A stretch of DNA of 64,000 nucleotides from Stappia sp. BW2. GTDB taxonomy: Bacteria > Pseudomonadota > Alphaproteobacteria > Rhizobiales > Stappiaceae. Positions 8,014-16,684 of this stretch are shown here, piece after piece. The stretch lies in the NCBI RefSeq assembly GCF_008107695.1, contig NZ_VIRG01000066.1, positions 806,001 through 870,000 of the forward strand, written 5' to 3'. The notes beneath the pieces were generated by a model. It was given only the letters and a program-made list of their open reading frames with translations, made no database searches and was not told where the DNA came from. Positions within the stretch are counted from its first letter, which is position 1, and every line of letters begins with the position of its first letter. Both the position numbers and the translations under genes were made by a program.

Positions 8014-8760
8014 ATGGCACGATCTTCCAGTCTTCTTTATCTCGACGGCGTGTCGGTCTCCTTCGACGGCTTCAAGGCGCTGAACGAATTGTCGTTGACG
8101 ATTGCCCCAGGCGAAATGCGGGCCATCATCGGCCCCAATGGTGCGGGCAAGACCACGATGATGGACGTCATCACCGGCAAGACCCGGCCGGACAGCGGCG
8201 AGGTGTTTTTCAACGGAACGGTCGACCTGACGGGCGAAGATGAAGCCTCGATCGCCGAGCTTGGCATCGGCCGTAAATTTCAAAAACCCACCGTCTTTGA
8301 AAGCCACACCGTCTGGGACAACCTGGAACTGGCACTGAAAGCGCCGCGTGGGCCGTTCGCGACCCTGTTCCACGTCATTTCCGGAGCTGAAAAGAAACAG
8401 GTCGACCATCTGCTCGACCTGATCCGGCTCGGTTCCAAGAGGAACGAGCTTGCAGCCAACCTGAGCCACGGCCAGAAGCAATGGCTGGAAATCGGCATGC
8501 TGCTGGCACAGGACCCGAAGCTCCTTCTCGTAGACGAACCTGCCGCCGGCATGACGGATGCAGAAACCGCTGAAACCGCTGAACTCCTGAAGGATATCGC
8601 CAATGATCACTCGGTCGTCGTGGTCGAACACGACATGGTGTTTGTGCGCTCCCTGGGCGTCAAAGTCACTGTTCTGCATGAAGGCTCCGTCCTGGCTGAG
8701 GGTTCCCTCGACCATGTCTCAGCCAACGAACGTGTCGTGGAAGTTTATCTCGGACGATGA
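8014..8760 (+). CDS. urtD: Urea ABC transporter ATP-binding protein UrtD
   Basis: 248 aa LivG-type ATPase. Walker A is GPNGAGKT (residues 40-47), the signature is LSHGQKQWLEIG, Walker B is LLLVDEPAAGM and the H-loop is VVEHDM. The start ATG 8014 lies 4 bp after the urtC stop with GCGGAG as ribosome-binding site, although the frame is open upstream. The signature LSHGQ (instead of LSGGQ) and the short YLGR C-terminus are usual for UrtD. It powers urea import together with UrtE. Confidence 0.95.
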   Translation: MARSSSLLYLDGVSVSFDGFKALNELSLTIAPGEMRAIIGPNGAGKTTMMDVITGKTRPDSGEVFFNGTVDLTGEDEASIAELGIGRKFQKPTVFESHTVWDNLELALKAPRGPFATLFHVISGAEKKQVDHLLDLIRLGSKRNELAANLSHGQKQWLEIGMLLAQDPKLLLVDEPAAGMTDAETAETAELLKDIANDHSVVVVEHDMVFVRSLGVKVTVLHEGSVLAEGSLDHVSANERVVEVYLGR

Positions 8761-8867
8761 GGGCTAGTCTTTGTCCGTTGTCGTTTCGGTTGGTGCCGCA
8801 TCGATGACGGAAGCTAACGAAGCAAAGTGCTCCAGCCGTATTGAGATCAGCGAAGGGAAGGCAGCCC

Positions 8868-9563
8868 ATGCTGCAAGTTGAAAACATCGATCTTCACTAT
8901 GGCGCCGCCCAGGCGCTGAAGAAGGTTTCACTAAAAGCCGAGACAGGCAAGGTAACCTGCCTAATGGGACGCAATGGCGTCGGCAAGACCTCCACCTTGC
9001 GCGCGGTTGCCGGGCAACACGGCATCAGCGCCGGCAAGATCCTGTGGGACGGCGAGGATATCTCCTCGTTAGCCGCCCACGCCCGCGCAAAGAAGGGCAT
9101 TGCCATCGTGCCGCAGGGACGCGAGATTTTTCCCCTCCTGTCGGTGAAGGAAAACCTTGAGACCGGCTACGCGCCGATCCCGCGCAAGGACCGTTTCATT
9201 CCCGACACGATCTTCGAGCTTTTCCCGGTGCTGAACGACATGCTGTCCCGCCGGGGCGGTGACCTGTCCGGCGGGCAGCAGCAACAGCTTGCCATTGCCC
9301 GGGCCCTTGTCACCCGCCCGAAGCTTCTGGTCCTGGACGAGCCGACGGAAGGCATCCAGCCTTCCATCATCAAGGATATCGGCCGGGCCATTTCCTGGCT
9401 GCGCGATCAGGGCACCATGGCCATTGTGCTGGTGGAACAATACTTCGAGTTTGCGCGTGATCTGGCGGATGATTATGCCGTGATGGATCGGGGTGAAGTG
9501 GTGCTTTCCGGCACCGGGGCGGATCTGTCGGAAAGCGAGGTCCGGCGGTATCTGACGATATAA
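8868..9563 (+). CDS. urtE: Urea ABC transporter ATP-binding protein UrtE
   Basis: 231 aa LivF-type ATPase. Walker A is GRNGVGKT (34-41), the signature LSGGQQQQLAIARAL and Walker B LLVLDEPTEG. The ATG 8868 start is preferred over 8841 because GAAGGGAAGG stands just before it and homologues begin MLQVEN. The 107-bp spacer after urtD is larger than the other gaps in the operon but shows no terminator. No urease gene follows within the window, so the urease locus must be elsewhere. Confidence 0.95.
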   Translation: MLQVENIDLHYGAAQALKKVSLKAETGKVTCLMGRNGVGKTSTLRAVAGQHGISAGKILWDGEDISSLAAHARAKKGIAIVPQGREIFPLLSVKENLETGYAPIPRKDRFIPDTIFELFPVLNDMLSRRGGDLSGGQQQQLAIARALVTRPKLLVLDEPTEGIQPSIIKDIGRAISWLRDQGTMAIVLVEQYFEFARDLADDYAVMDRGEVVLSGTGADLSESEVRRYLTI

Positions 9564-9747
9564 AGCCGGGTGCGCTTTTCACGCCCGCTCCCCCCCCTGC
9601 TTTTTCCAGTCTTTGGCACGCTGCTTTTCCGGTGTGCTTCGAATAGGAGACCTGGTCGACGTCGGTCACGGCAGATTTGACGCGCGGCGCGCAGTTGATA
9701 GGGTGCAGGCAAATTGCCTGCCTCTTCACTCACTCAGCCGGACCGTC

Positions 9748-11034
9748 ATGTCACAACCACTTTCAAAAGAAGCCGTTTCCGCAATCACAGCTGCTGTCGA
9801 CACGGCCTTCGAGAACGAGATTGCCTTCCTGCAGGAGATTGTTCGCGCCCAGTCCCTGCGCGGCGAAGAGGCCGGTGTTCAGAGTATCGTCGCCGACGCG
9901 CTTCGAAGCCGTGACTATGAAGTCGAGACCTATCCTGTCGACGTGGCTTCGCTTCAGTCCCATCCGGCCTATTCTCCTGCCACCATCGATTACAAGGACA
10001 CGTTCAATGTCAACGGCCGCAAGATGCCGGCTGCGAATGGACGTTCACTGATCCTGAATGCCCATGTCGATGTCGTTCCCACCGCCAACCCGGCCTGCTG
10101 GACCCACCCGCCCTTCGCGGCCGTACGCGAGGGCGACTGGCTTTTCGGGCGCGGGGCCGGTGACATGAAGGCAGGCCTTGCGGCCAATCTTTTTGCCGCC
10201 GATGCCATCGAGGCCGCCGGCTTCAGTTTGCAAGGGCCTCTCGAGGTCCAGTCCGTCATCGATGAAGAGGTGACCGGCAACGGCACTGCAGCTGCGATCC
10301 TGCGCGGTGCGACAGCTGACGCCGTGCTCATTCCCGAGCCGACGGATGAAGACGTCATCTATGCAAACTCCGGTGTGATCAAGTTCCGGATTGCTGTTCA
10401 GGGCGTCCCGGCCCACCCCCGCGAGCCGGAGTCCGGCCTCAGTGCCATTGAAGCGGCTTTCCTCGTCATCAACGAACTGAAGGCGCTGGAAGCCCGCTGG
10501 AACGAGGAAAAGACCGGGCATCCCGGCTTCGACGGTCTGCGTAATCCGGCGAGCCTCAACATCGGCACCATCAACGGTGGCGAATGGCAGTCGTCAATCC
10601 CGTTCGAATGCACCTTTGAAGGCCGGATCGGATTTTATCCTGGCAATGCCCCACAAGACCGGATGGCCAGCCTGGAGGACATGCTGAAGACGCTTGGTGC
10701 GAGGGACCCCCGGCTTGAAAAAGCCAACCCGAAGCTGGAATGGACCGGAACCTGCCAGGCAGGATACCTGCTCCCCGAAGGCAGCGACGCTGAAAACACG
10801 CTCGCAGAAGCTCACAGGATCACATCCGGCACTGCTCTCGACCGGTCGATCATGGCCTGTTATCTGGATGCCGCGCTCTACATGAACCATTGCGGCATTC
10901 CCGCTCTCACTTATGGCCCGCTGACGAAAAACATTCACGGCATAGACGAATGCGTCAATCTGCCGTCGCTGAAAAGAGTCACCAAGACGATTGCCCTGTT
11001 TACCGCCGCGTGGTGTGGCATCACACCAAAGTAG
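9748..11034 (+). CDS. M20 family ArgE/DapE-type metallo-deacylase
   Basis: 428 aa cytosolic amidohydrolase. Zinc-site motifs of M20 enzymes are intact: LNAHVDVVP (H106, D108), GRGAGDMKAG (D139), the EE pair at 173-174, IPEP with its Glu, and a final His in HGIDE. The middle part is the usual dimerisation domain. ATG 9748 is chosen because the preceding open frame is not protein-like. The substrate could be an N-acylated amino acid (ArgE-like) or a related amide and cannot be read from the sequence. It lies 184 bp downstream of urtE in the same direction and may be an independent unit. Confidence 0.85.
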   Translation: MSQPLSKEAVSAITAAVDTAFENEIAFLQEIVRAQSLRGEEAGVQSIVADALRSRDYEVETYPVDVASLQSHPAYSPATIDYKDTFNVNGRKMPAANGRSLILNAHVDVVPTANPACWTHPPFAAVREGDWLFGRGAGDMKAGLAANLFAADAIEAAGFSLQGPLEVQSVIDEEVTGNGTAAAILRGATADAVLIPEPTDEDVIYANSGVIKFRIAVQGVPAHPREPESGLSAIEAAFLVINELKALEARWNEEKTGHPGFDGLRNPASLNIGTINGGEWQSSIPFECTFEGRIGFYPGNAPQDRMASLEDMLKTLGARDPRLEKANPKLEWTGTCQAGYLLPEGSDAENTLAEAHRITSGTALDRSIMACYLDAALYMNHCGIPALTYGPLTKNIHGIDECVNLPSLKRVTKTIALFTAAWCGITPK

Positions 11035-11357
11035 ACTGGCGAAGGGGTACCTATTTTTGCCCCCTCATCGCGCAGGGAGATCTTGTGTTGAGCGCCCCGT
11101 GACCCCTTGAGCCAGAAAATGCTCCCGTTTTTTGCTTCATTCCACTAAGCTGCGCGCTTGAGACACGATCGGGCAATTGCAGACGCCTTGTCGAGTCTTG
11201 TTTAAAAGTGTTTACGGAGCTGATTTTCAAAATTTCAAACCACACGATTTCAACGATCTGGTCTTTTGCTGCCCATCCATGTAATTCGAGCAGCACCTAG
11301 CGGGCTTACGGTGATTGACTAACGCCTGAAGACCACCCAGAAGCAGGATATTTTAAT
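11035..11357. other. Intergenic region before udg
   Basis: 323 bp without a gene. It contains the presumed udg promoter. A weak GGGG/CCCC hairpin just after the deacylase stop (about 11044-11065) could be a terminator. Nothing else was recognised. Confidence 0.4.
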
Positions 11358-12665
11358 ATGCGTGTTGCAATGATTGGGACCGGCTATGTCGGTCTGGTGT
11401 CCGGAACCTGTTTTGCTGATTTCGGTCATGTCGTGACCTGCATCGACAAGGATGCAAGCAAGATCGATGCACTGAACAACGGACAGATCCCGATCTACGA
11501 ACCCGGCCTACAAGATCTTGTCGCCAAGAACGTTGCCGAAGAACGTCTTTTCTTCACCACGGATCCGGAAGAGGCGATCCGCGGTGCGGATGCTGTTTTC
11601 ATTGCCGTTGGAACGCCTACCCGGCGCGGTGACGGCCATGCCGACCTGTCGTACGTTTATGCAGCGTCAGAGGAAATCGCGCGTCTTATAGAGGGCTTCA
11701 CCGTTGTCGTTACCAAATCGACCGTTCCGGTCGGCACGGGTGACGAAGTGGAAGCGATTATTCGCAAGACGAATCCAGATGCGGATTTCGCCGTCGTTTC
11801 CAACCCGGAGTTCCTGCGCGAAGGCGCTGCAATCAACGACTTCAAACGTCCGGACCGAGTCGTTGTCGGCACGGAGGACGATCGCGCTATTGAAGTGATG
11901 CAGGAGCTTTACCGCCCGCTTTACCTCAATGAAACGCCGATCATCGTGACCCGCCGCCGCACGTCCGAGCTCACCAAATACGCGGCGAACGCCTTTCTGG
12001 CGGTCAAGATCACCTTCATCAACGAAATTGCGGATCTGTGCGAGAAGGTTGGTGCCAACGTTCAGGAAGTGTCGCGCGGCATCGGCCTCGATAACCGCAT
12101 TGGCGGCAAGTTTCTTCACGCTGGTCCTGGTTACGGCGGGTCCTGCTTTCCCAAGGACACACTCGCGCTGTCCAGGATCGCCGCCGGCGCCCAATCGGAT
12201 CTGAAGATCGTCGATTCCGTTATTGAGGTGAATGCAGCCCGCAAGAAGAAAATGGCCGACAAGGTCATCGAATTCATGGGCGGTGATGTCAGCGGCAAGA
12301 CCATTGCGCTGCTCGGCCTCGCCTTCAAGCCCAACACGGACGACATGCGTGAAGCCCCGAGCATCGATATCGTCGCGAAACTGCAGGAAGCCGGTGCCAA
12401 GATACGGGCCTATGACCCGGCCAGCATGGAAGAGGCCGAGAAGGTTATGTCGGGCGTCATGTTCTGTGATGGCCCCTATCACGCCATCGAAAATGCTGAC
12501 GTGGTTGTAATCGTCACGGAGTGGGATCAGTTCCGGGCGCTTGACCTAGATCGAGTTAAATCTCTGGTTGCGTCACCCAAGGTGGTAGACCTCAGAAACA
12601 TCTACAAACCAGATTATATGGAAACCCGCGGCTTCGAATACACCAGCGTCGGACGCAGCTATTAA
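11358..12665 (+). CDS. UDP-glucose 6-dehydrogenase
   Basis: 435 aa. The N-terminal NAD-binding Rossmann motif is GTGYVGL (residues 7-13). The catalytic cysteine is C263 in GYGGSCFPKDT, and the C-terminal UDP-binding domain has the GLAFKPNTDDMREAPS segment. It oxidises UDP-glucose twice to UDP-glucuronate, a precursor of acidic surface polysaccharides. Length and motifs match the Ugd/RkpK family of alphaproteobacteria. A strong terminator follows, so it appears monocistronic. A sugar transferase gene follows that terminator. Confidence 0.95.
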   Translation: MRVAMIGTGYVGLVSGTCFADFGHVVTCIDKDASKIDALNNGQIPIYEPGLQDLVAKNVAEERLFFTTDPEEAIRGADAVFIAVGTPTRRGDGHADLSYVYAASEEIARLIEGFTVVVTKSTVPVGTGDEVEAIIRKTNPDADFAVVSNPEFLREGAAINDFKRPDRVVVGTEDDRAIEVMQELYRPLYLNETPIIVTRRRTSELTKYAANAFLAVKITFINEIADLCEKVGANVQEVSRGIGLDNRIGGKFLHAGPGYGGSCFPKDTLALSRIAAGAQSDLKIVDSVIEVNAARKKKMADKVIEFMGGDVSGKTIALLGLAFKPNTDDMREAPSIDIVAKLQEAGAKIRAYDPASMEEAEKVMSGVMFCDGPYHAIENADVVVIVTEWDQFRALDLDRVKSLVASPKVVDLRNIYKPDYMETRGFEYTSVGRSY

Positions 12666-12702
12666 GCGGGTATTTTTACCACTGACATTTTTTAATCGAT
12701 AA

Positions 12703-12732
12703 GAACGCCGGGCTGACAACAGTCCGGCGTTC
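12703..12732 (+). terminator. Rho-independent terminator after UDP-glucose dehydrogenase gene
   Basis: Stem GAACGCCGG-G-CTG, loop ACAA, CAG-T-CCGGCGTTC, followed by GAAATTTT. The stem is 13 bp with one mismatch, placed 38 bp after the stop. Confidence 0.8.
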
Positions 12733-12944
12733 GAAATTTTAAAAATTAAATTAATTTCATATCATTTTTGACGTTTGCACGTTGCTCACGTCGCGTCACT
12801 ATGGTAACCAAACCCTTAATGGACAACAATTTTCCTGATCTTATTAACCACATATTAACGATACAATAGCGATTGCAACTGCCTCCAGTTAGGATGCTGA
12901 AGCACTTTAAGTGGTCTCGTAAATCAGGTTGAGGCTGGCATATC

Positions 12945-13685
12945 TTGGCAGACGAAACAGTATCTTACGACGCAGATGGTCACCGCCGCGACGCTCTCAA
13001 ATTTGGCGGCCTGGTGCCTTGGGGCTATCTTCCCACCGACCGGATCACCATGCCGAACCGGAGCCGAAGGTCACGTGGTGCTCTACACACCGTATTGAAG
13101 AAATGCATTGACCTGATAGGGGCTGGAACCGGCGTTTTGCTGCTTTTTCCCCTATTTGTTGTATGCGCGGTTGCAATAAAATTGACGAGCCGCGGACCGG
13201 TGTTTTTCCGCCAGTGGCGCTACGGATTGAACGGCAAGAAATTTGCCGTGCTCAAGTTCCGCACGATGTACGAAGATCAGTGCGACAGCACCGGAATTTC
13301 GCAAACGGTTGCCAATGATCCGCGCGTGACGCAGATCGGCTCCTTGCTTCGGAAGAGTAATTTCGACGAGCTGCCGCAATTGATCAACGTGTTGCGGGGT
13401 GAGATGTCTCTGGTCGGCCCACGGCCGCATGTGCCTGGCATGCTGGCAGCTGGAAAGCCCTATGAAGATTTCCATCCCAGATACATGGACCGTCACACGG
13501 TTCTGCCGGGCATCACCGGCCTGGCTCAGGTCAATGGCTTTCGCGGTGAGACCAAAGACCCCTACGCGGCCCGTATGCGTCTGGCCTACGATCTTGCCTA
13601 TGTCGAGCGCCAGTCGGTCGCCCTGGACGTCAAGATCCTCGCTACGACCATCGTGAAGGAATTCTTCAGCGCAACTGGTTCCTGA
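12945..13685 (+). CDS. Polyprenyl-phosphate sugar-1-phosphate transferase (ExoY/WcaJ family)
   Basis: 246 aa from TTG 12945. ATG 13050 (211 aa) is the alternative. A GAGG box stands about 10 bp before the TTG. One membrane helix (residues about 54-75) is followed by the cytosolic bacterial-sugar-transferase domain with KFRTM, the [11 protein letters not shown] segment, the SLVGPRP motif and [10 protein letters not shown]. These enzymes transfer the first hexose-1-phosphate onto undecaprenyl phosphate and begin exopolysaccharide or capsule repeat units. With the adjacent UDP-glucose dehydrogenase it suggests an acidic polysaccharide pathway, but no polymerase or flippase is in the window. Confidence 0.88.
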   Translation: MADETVSYDADGHRRDALKFGGLVPWGYLPTDRITMPNRSRRSRGALHTVLKKCIDLIGAGTGVLLLFPLFVVCAVAIKLTSRGPVFFRQWRYGLNGKKFAVLKFRTMYEDQCDSTGISQTVANDPRVTQIGSLLRKSNFDELPQLINVLRGEMSLVGPRPHVPGMLAAGKPYEDFHPRYMDRHTVLPGITGLAQVNGFRGETKDPYAARMRLAYDLAYVERQSVALDVKILATTIVKEFFSATGS

Positions 13686-13832
13686 AGCAGGTCGCGATCA
13701 TTTGCCTTTGTGCGGCATGCTTCCCTACATTATTGACGAACATCTTTTTCCAGAACCCGGCACCCATGATTTTCGGTGTGCGCCAAGCTTCAGCAAAGCC
13801 CAAAGTCTTCGTCCACTGTCAGCAGCCCCGGC

Positions 13833-14276
13833 TTACCCGTTGGCGCACAGTGTCACCATCCGTTGAAGGGCCAAGAGGTAGCCTTCTACACCGCAGCCGG
13901 CGATGACCGCGTCGGCCCGGGCGGAAACATATGAATGATGCCGGAAGCTTTCCCGCTTGTGGATGTTCGAGATATGAACCTCGATCACCGGACAACTGCA
14001 GGCATTGAGCGCATCCAGAATTGCAATCGACGTGTGAGTATAGGCTGCCGGGTTGATGACGATGCCAGCCGCAGCTTCCCGCGCCTCGTGGATCCAGTCG
14101 ATCAACTCATGCTCTGCATTGCTCTGACGGAACACGATCCGGAGACCAGCCGGCTTCGCTGCCGCTTCGCACATGGCCTGAACGTCGTCCAGCGTCTGAG
14201 CCCCATAGATCTCGGGTTGCCGCTTGCCGAGAAGATTGAGATTCGGGCCGTTCAGAACATAAATGATTTTTGCCAT
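13833..14276 (-). CDS. aroQ: Type II 3-dehydroquinate dehydratase
   Basis: 147 aa, the family's usual length. It has the N-terminal [18 protein letters not shown] segment with catalytic R19 and Y24, the [12 protein letters not shown] motif and the catalytic H101 in [17 protein letters not shown]. It removes water from 3-dehydroquinate in the shikimate pathway and forms a dodecamer in known members. In many alphaproteobacteria accB and accC follow aroQ, but here aroQ stands alone and points towards the sugar transferase gene. Confidence 0.95.
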   Translation of the reverse strand: MAKIIYVLNGPNLNLLGKRQPEIYGAQTLDDVQAMCEAAAKPAGLRIVFRQSNAEHELIDWIHEAREAAAGIVINPAAYTHTSIAILDALNACSCPVIEVHISNIHKRESFRHHSYVSARADAVIAGCGVEGYLLALQRMVTLCANG

Positions 14277-14476
14277 TGAGTTTTCCCTGAAACTTCACAG
14301 ACAACTTGCCGTGCACTGGTCACTTTTACCAAGAAAATCGAAGATTTCCGGCAAAAGATTGTGGACGGGTACTAAGGGAGGTGATACCGCGAGCGCGCGT
14401 TCTTGCAACGATTCACTTTACGCTTTATTAACCATAAAACTCCAGTGTGAGAAAAAAATCGGCGCATCGGGTAATC

Positions 14477-14704
14477 ATGATCAAACTCCGTGAACGGCTG
14501 GACACACTTGAAGCTTTGATGGCTGCCATCGAAGGTTATCATCACCTGCCAATCGATGTTCTTTCGCAGTTCCTGCTCGACCACTACACGGTTGATCTAG
14601 ACGTGCTTGCACAGTTTGCCGAGGCAGCAGAAGCCTCCAATTCGCAAGGTGCTGCATCTTATCCGGCAACGAACACGCGCGCCGCGGCACAATCAGCCGC
14701 CTGA
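14477..14704 (+). CDS. Small conserved-looking hypothetical protein
   Basis: 75 aa from ATG 14477. A GTG at 14447 would give 85 aa. The sequence is amphipathic alpha-helical over residues 1-50 (IKLRERLDTLEALMAAIEGY and onwards), with an Ala/Ser-rich tail. No membrane segment, signal peptide or known motif is seen. The ribosome-binding site is weak. It lies in a 480-bp space between two minus-strand genes. Codon use is normal for the window, and this supports a real gene moderately. Confidence 0.45.
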   Translation: MIKLRERLDTLEALMAAIEGYHHLPIDVLSQFLLDHYTVDLDVLAQFAEAAEASNSQGAASYPATNTRAAAQSAA

Positions 14705-14756
14705 CGAAATCATCGTCTGACGCCTCCACACAATCTTGTGCTGAAATTGTCGTCGC

Positions 14757-15293
14757 TTAGCCGATCGCGGTGAGCTTTGCGTCACCCTCGCCATCTTGCG
14801 GCGGCTGCTGCGGCTGGCCGGGGCCGCCTTGCCAGATTTTCTGGCGGTTGCGGATTTCACGGGGTGCCGGGCCAAAATAGGTCGCCGTCTTGATGAAATC
14901 GCGCGGGTGCAGGATCACGCTGGAAACGCGCTGATAAAGAGCCTTTGCCGAGATCGGCTTTGACAGTAACTCATGCACGCCAAGACGCCGGGCTTCGACA
15001 ATCCGGCTGCGCTCGGTATGCGCCGTTACCATGATGATCGGAATATAGGCGAAGGGATTGTTCGGGCTGCGGATCATGCGCACCATATCCGCCCCGTCCA
15101 GGATCGGCATGACCCAATCCAGAATGAGGATATCCGGGTTCGCCCGGTCCATGGCCTCCAGGCCAGACGCGCCATCTTCGGCCTCGACAATGCGACGCGC
15201 TCCGAACCCCTGAAGCATGGTGCGCAGGATGGTCCGCATGTAAGCACTGTCTTCGACCAGCAAGAATGTCAGAGAGGCAAGATCAAGGCTCAC
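14757..15293 (-). CDS. CheY-like response regulator with C-terminal extension
   Basis: 178 aa. A receiver domain spans about 8-125 with acidic residues E14-D15, phospho-acceptor D59 (ILDWVMP) and K112 (SKPIS). There is no DNA-binding or enzymatic output domain. The C-terminal 50 residues are Gly/Pro/Gln-rich and contain DFIKTATYFGPAPRE, a segment seen in a group of alphaproteobacterial receivers. The GTG start has an ideal AAGGAGG at 5-bp spacing, so expression may be high. No kinase gene is adjacent, and the partner is unknown. Confidence 0.88.
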   Translation of the reverse strand: MSLDLASLTFLLVEDSAYMRTILRTMLQGFGARRIVEAEDGASGLEAMDRANPDILILDWVMPILDGADMVRMIRSPNNPFAYIPIIMVTAHTERSRIVEARRLGVHELLSKPISAKALYQRVSSVILHPRDFIKTATYFGPAPREIRNRQKIWQGGPGQPQQPPQDGEGDAKLTAIG

Positions 15294-15549
15294 CTAGTCC
15301 TCCTTGTTTGACTTTACCATTGCCATGAAAGTCTGAACAATGAGTTAGTTCTGTGCCTTTCGACACCTCAATTATCCGCATGCGCGGGATCGACTTTGAA
15401 TAGTTACGCAAAGGCTGAGAAATTGATTGCAATACACTAAAGCATTTCACGCATTGGTAAGATTGCGATCAATTAACCTTTTGGCCGGGCTGAAATTAAC
15501 GGGACTTTCAATTGTGCGCCGTCATCTTGCAGGCACGAAATAGAACTGA

Positions 15550-15750
15550 ATGAGCGGCCTGTTGCAAACGATTGTAAGAACCATGTCCCGAGATCCTGAA
15601 ACGTTCGGGGAAGACGACCCGCTCCCCATGGAGAACGAGCAGTCCGACCTCGCATCGCACGCAAAACTGAGAGACAATCTTCTTCTGCTGGCCGGCATAG
15701 GGCTCGTCCTGCTTGCCACCGGAATGGCCCTGTCCAACGTTCTTTCCTAG
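15550..15750 (+). CDS. Small single-span membrane protein, hypothetical
   Basis: 66 aa. Residues 1-42 are hydrophilic and acidic. One hydrophobic helix of about 20 residues (LLLLAGIGLVLLATGMAL) lies near the C-terminus, as in a tail-anchored protein. The ribosome-binding site is poor, and ATG 15583 is an alternative start. It lies in the space between the receiver gene and a methyltransferase gene, both on the other strand. No family was recognised. Confidence 0.4.
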   Translation: MSGLLQTIVRTMSRDPETFGEDDPLPMENEQSDLASHAKLRDNLLLLAGIGLVLLATGMALSNVLS

Positions 15751-15780
15751 CCAGCTCGTTGCGGCCTGTGATCAGAAGCT

Positions 15781-16452
15781 TCAGGCAGAACGAGGCTCCC
15801 TGGCACTGAAGAGTGCCACGCATCCGATCCTTTCCACCGTCACGTCATCAAATCGCTTTTCGAGTTCCGTCCGCAGGCTCTCCTGCGTATCGGCTTCGTT
15901 CGAAAAGACCCCTTTTCGGTTATAGACACGCATCAGCTTGCGAGCGGCACCAGACCGTGGTGCGTCGCCTTGCAGGATGGTGGAACCGAAGACGGTTCCC
16001 CCCTCATCGAGATGCGGGATGGCGTGATCGAAAATCACGGCCTTTTCAGCCATGGTTCCCGGCAGGCAATGAAGCACGTAGTTCAGACCGATCGTCTTGA
16101 ATGTGCCGATATTGCCCGGCCACGGTACCAGGGCGTCAGCTTGAATGGTTACAGGGTTCAGGCGGGCAATTCTTGCAGCGGCCTTGCCGAGGCAATCCCT
16201 GTTGGGATCGAGCAAGGCTACCTTGGGATCTGCAACGGGAAACCGCGTCTTGTCCAGGAAGTAGCCCGTCCCCACGCCGATATCCAGGTGATTGGCGGAA
16301 ACATGGTGATTGTAAAGCGCGACCAGATGGGAACTCGGGCAACGCCAGATCCAGCGGTTGGACAGCCCCAGCACAAGTGCATCGTAGATGGCAAGCGACG
16401 TTCTGGAATAAACGGCGTAGCCAGGTTTGTGCGCTTCGGGAAACGTTTCCAT
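15781..16452 (-). CDS. Class I SAM-dependent methyltransferase
   Basis: 223 aa from ATG 16452, which has TTGGAGC at good spacing. ATG 16482 and an upstream start at 16524 are in the same frame. Motif I is LDIGVGTGYFLDK. Motif II-like acidic residues are in VALLDPNRDCL, and a later GLNYVLHCLPG segment resembles the motif IV region. The N-terminus (YAVYSRTSLAIYDALVLGLSNRWIWRCP) resembles methyltransferases acting on small molecules or lipids. The substrate is unknown. It is next to ccoS but is separated by 72 bp and is probably not part of the oxidase assembly set. Confidence 0.8.
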   Translation of the reverse strand: METFPEAHKPGYAVYSRTSLAIYDALVLGLSNRWIWRCPSSHLVALYNHHVSANHLDIGVGTGYFLDKTRFPVADPKVALLDPNRDCLGKAAARIARLNPVTIQADALVPWPGNIGTFKTIGLNYVLHCLPGTMAEKAVIFDHAIPHLDEGGTVFGSTILQGDAPRSGAARKLMRVYNRKGVFSNEADTQESLRTELEKRFDDVTVERIGCVALFSAREPRSA

Positions 16453-16524
16453 GCATTGCTCCAACGATCTCAAGGAGTGCATGGGGCTAGGCCCGCAGCG
16501 GGCCAAAGTCAAGATTGCCGGCAA

Positions 16525-16677
16525 TCACTTGCCGGGCAGGTCATCATCGTCAAGGATGCGCCACTTGGCGCCTTCCAGATCGTCATACTGACCACTTTTC
16601 AGAGACCAGAGAAACGCTCCCAGTCCCAGAGCTCCAAGAAGCAGTGCGATCGGTATCAGATAGATCAGAACGTCCAT
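16525..16677 (-). CDS. ccoS: Cytochrome cbb3 oxidase maturation protein CcoS
   Basis: 50 aa. It has a single N-terminal membrane helix (LIYLIPIALLLGALGLGAFLWSL), then the typical SGQYDDLEGAKWRIL segment and an acidic tail. It begins 7 bp after the ccoI stop. CcoS is needed for insertion of heme b and copper into the oxidase in Rhodobacter. Its place as last gene of ccoGHIS supports the assignment. Confidence 0.93.
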   Translation of the reverse strand: MDVLIYLIPIALLLGALGLGAFLWSLKSGQYDDLEGAKWRILDDDDLPGK

Positions 16678-16684
16678 GTTGGTC

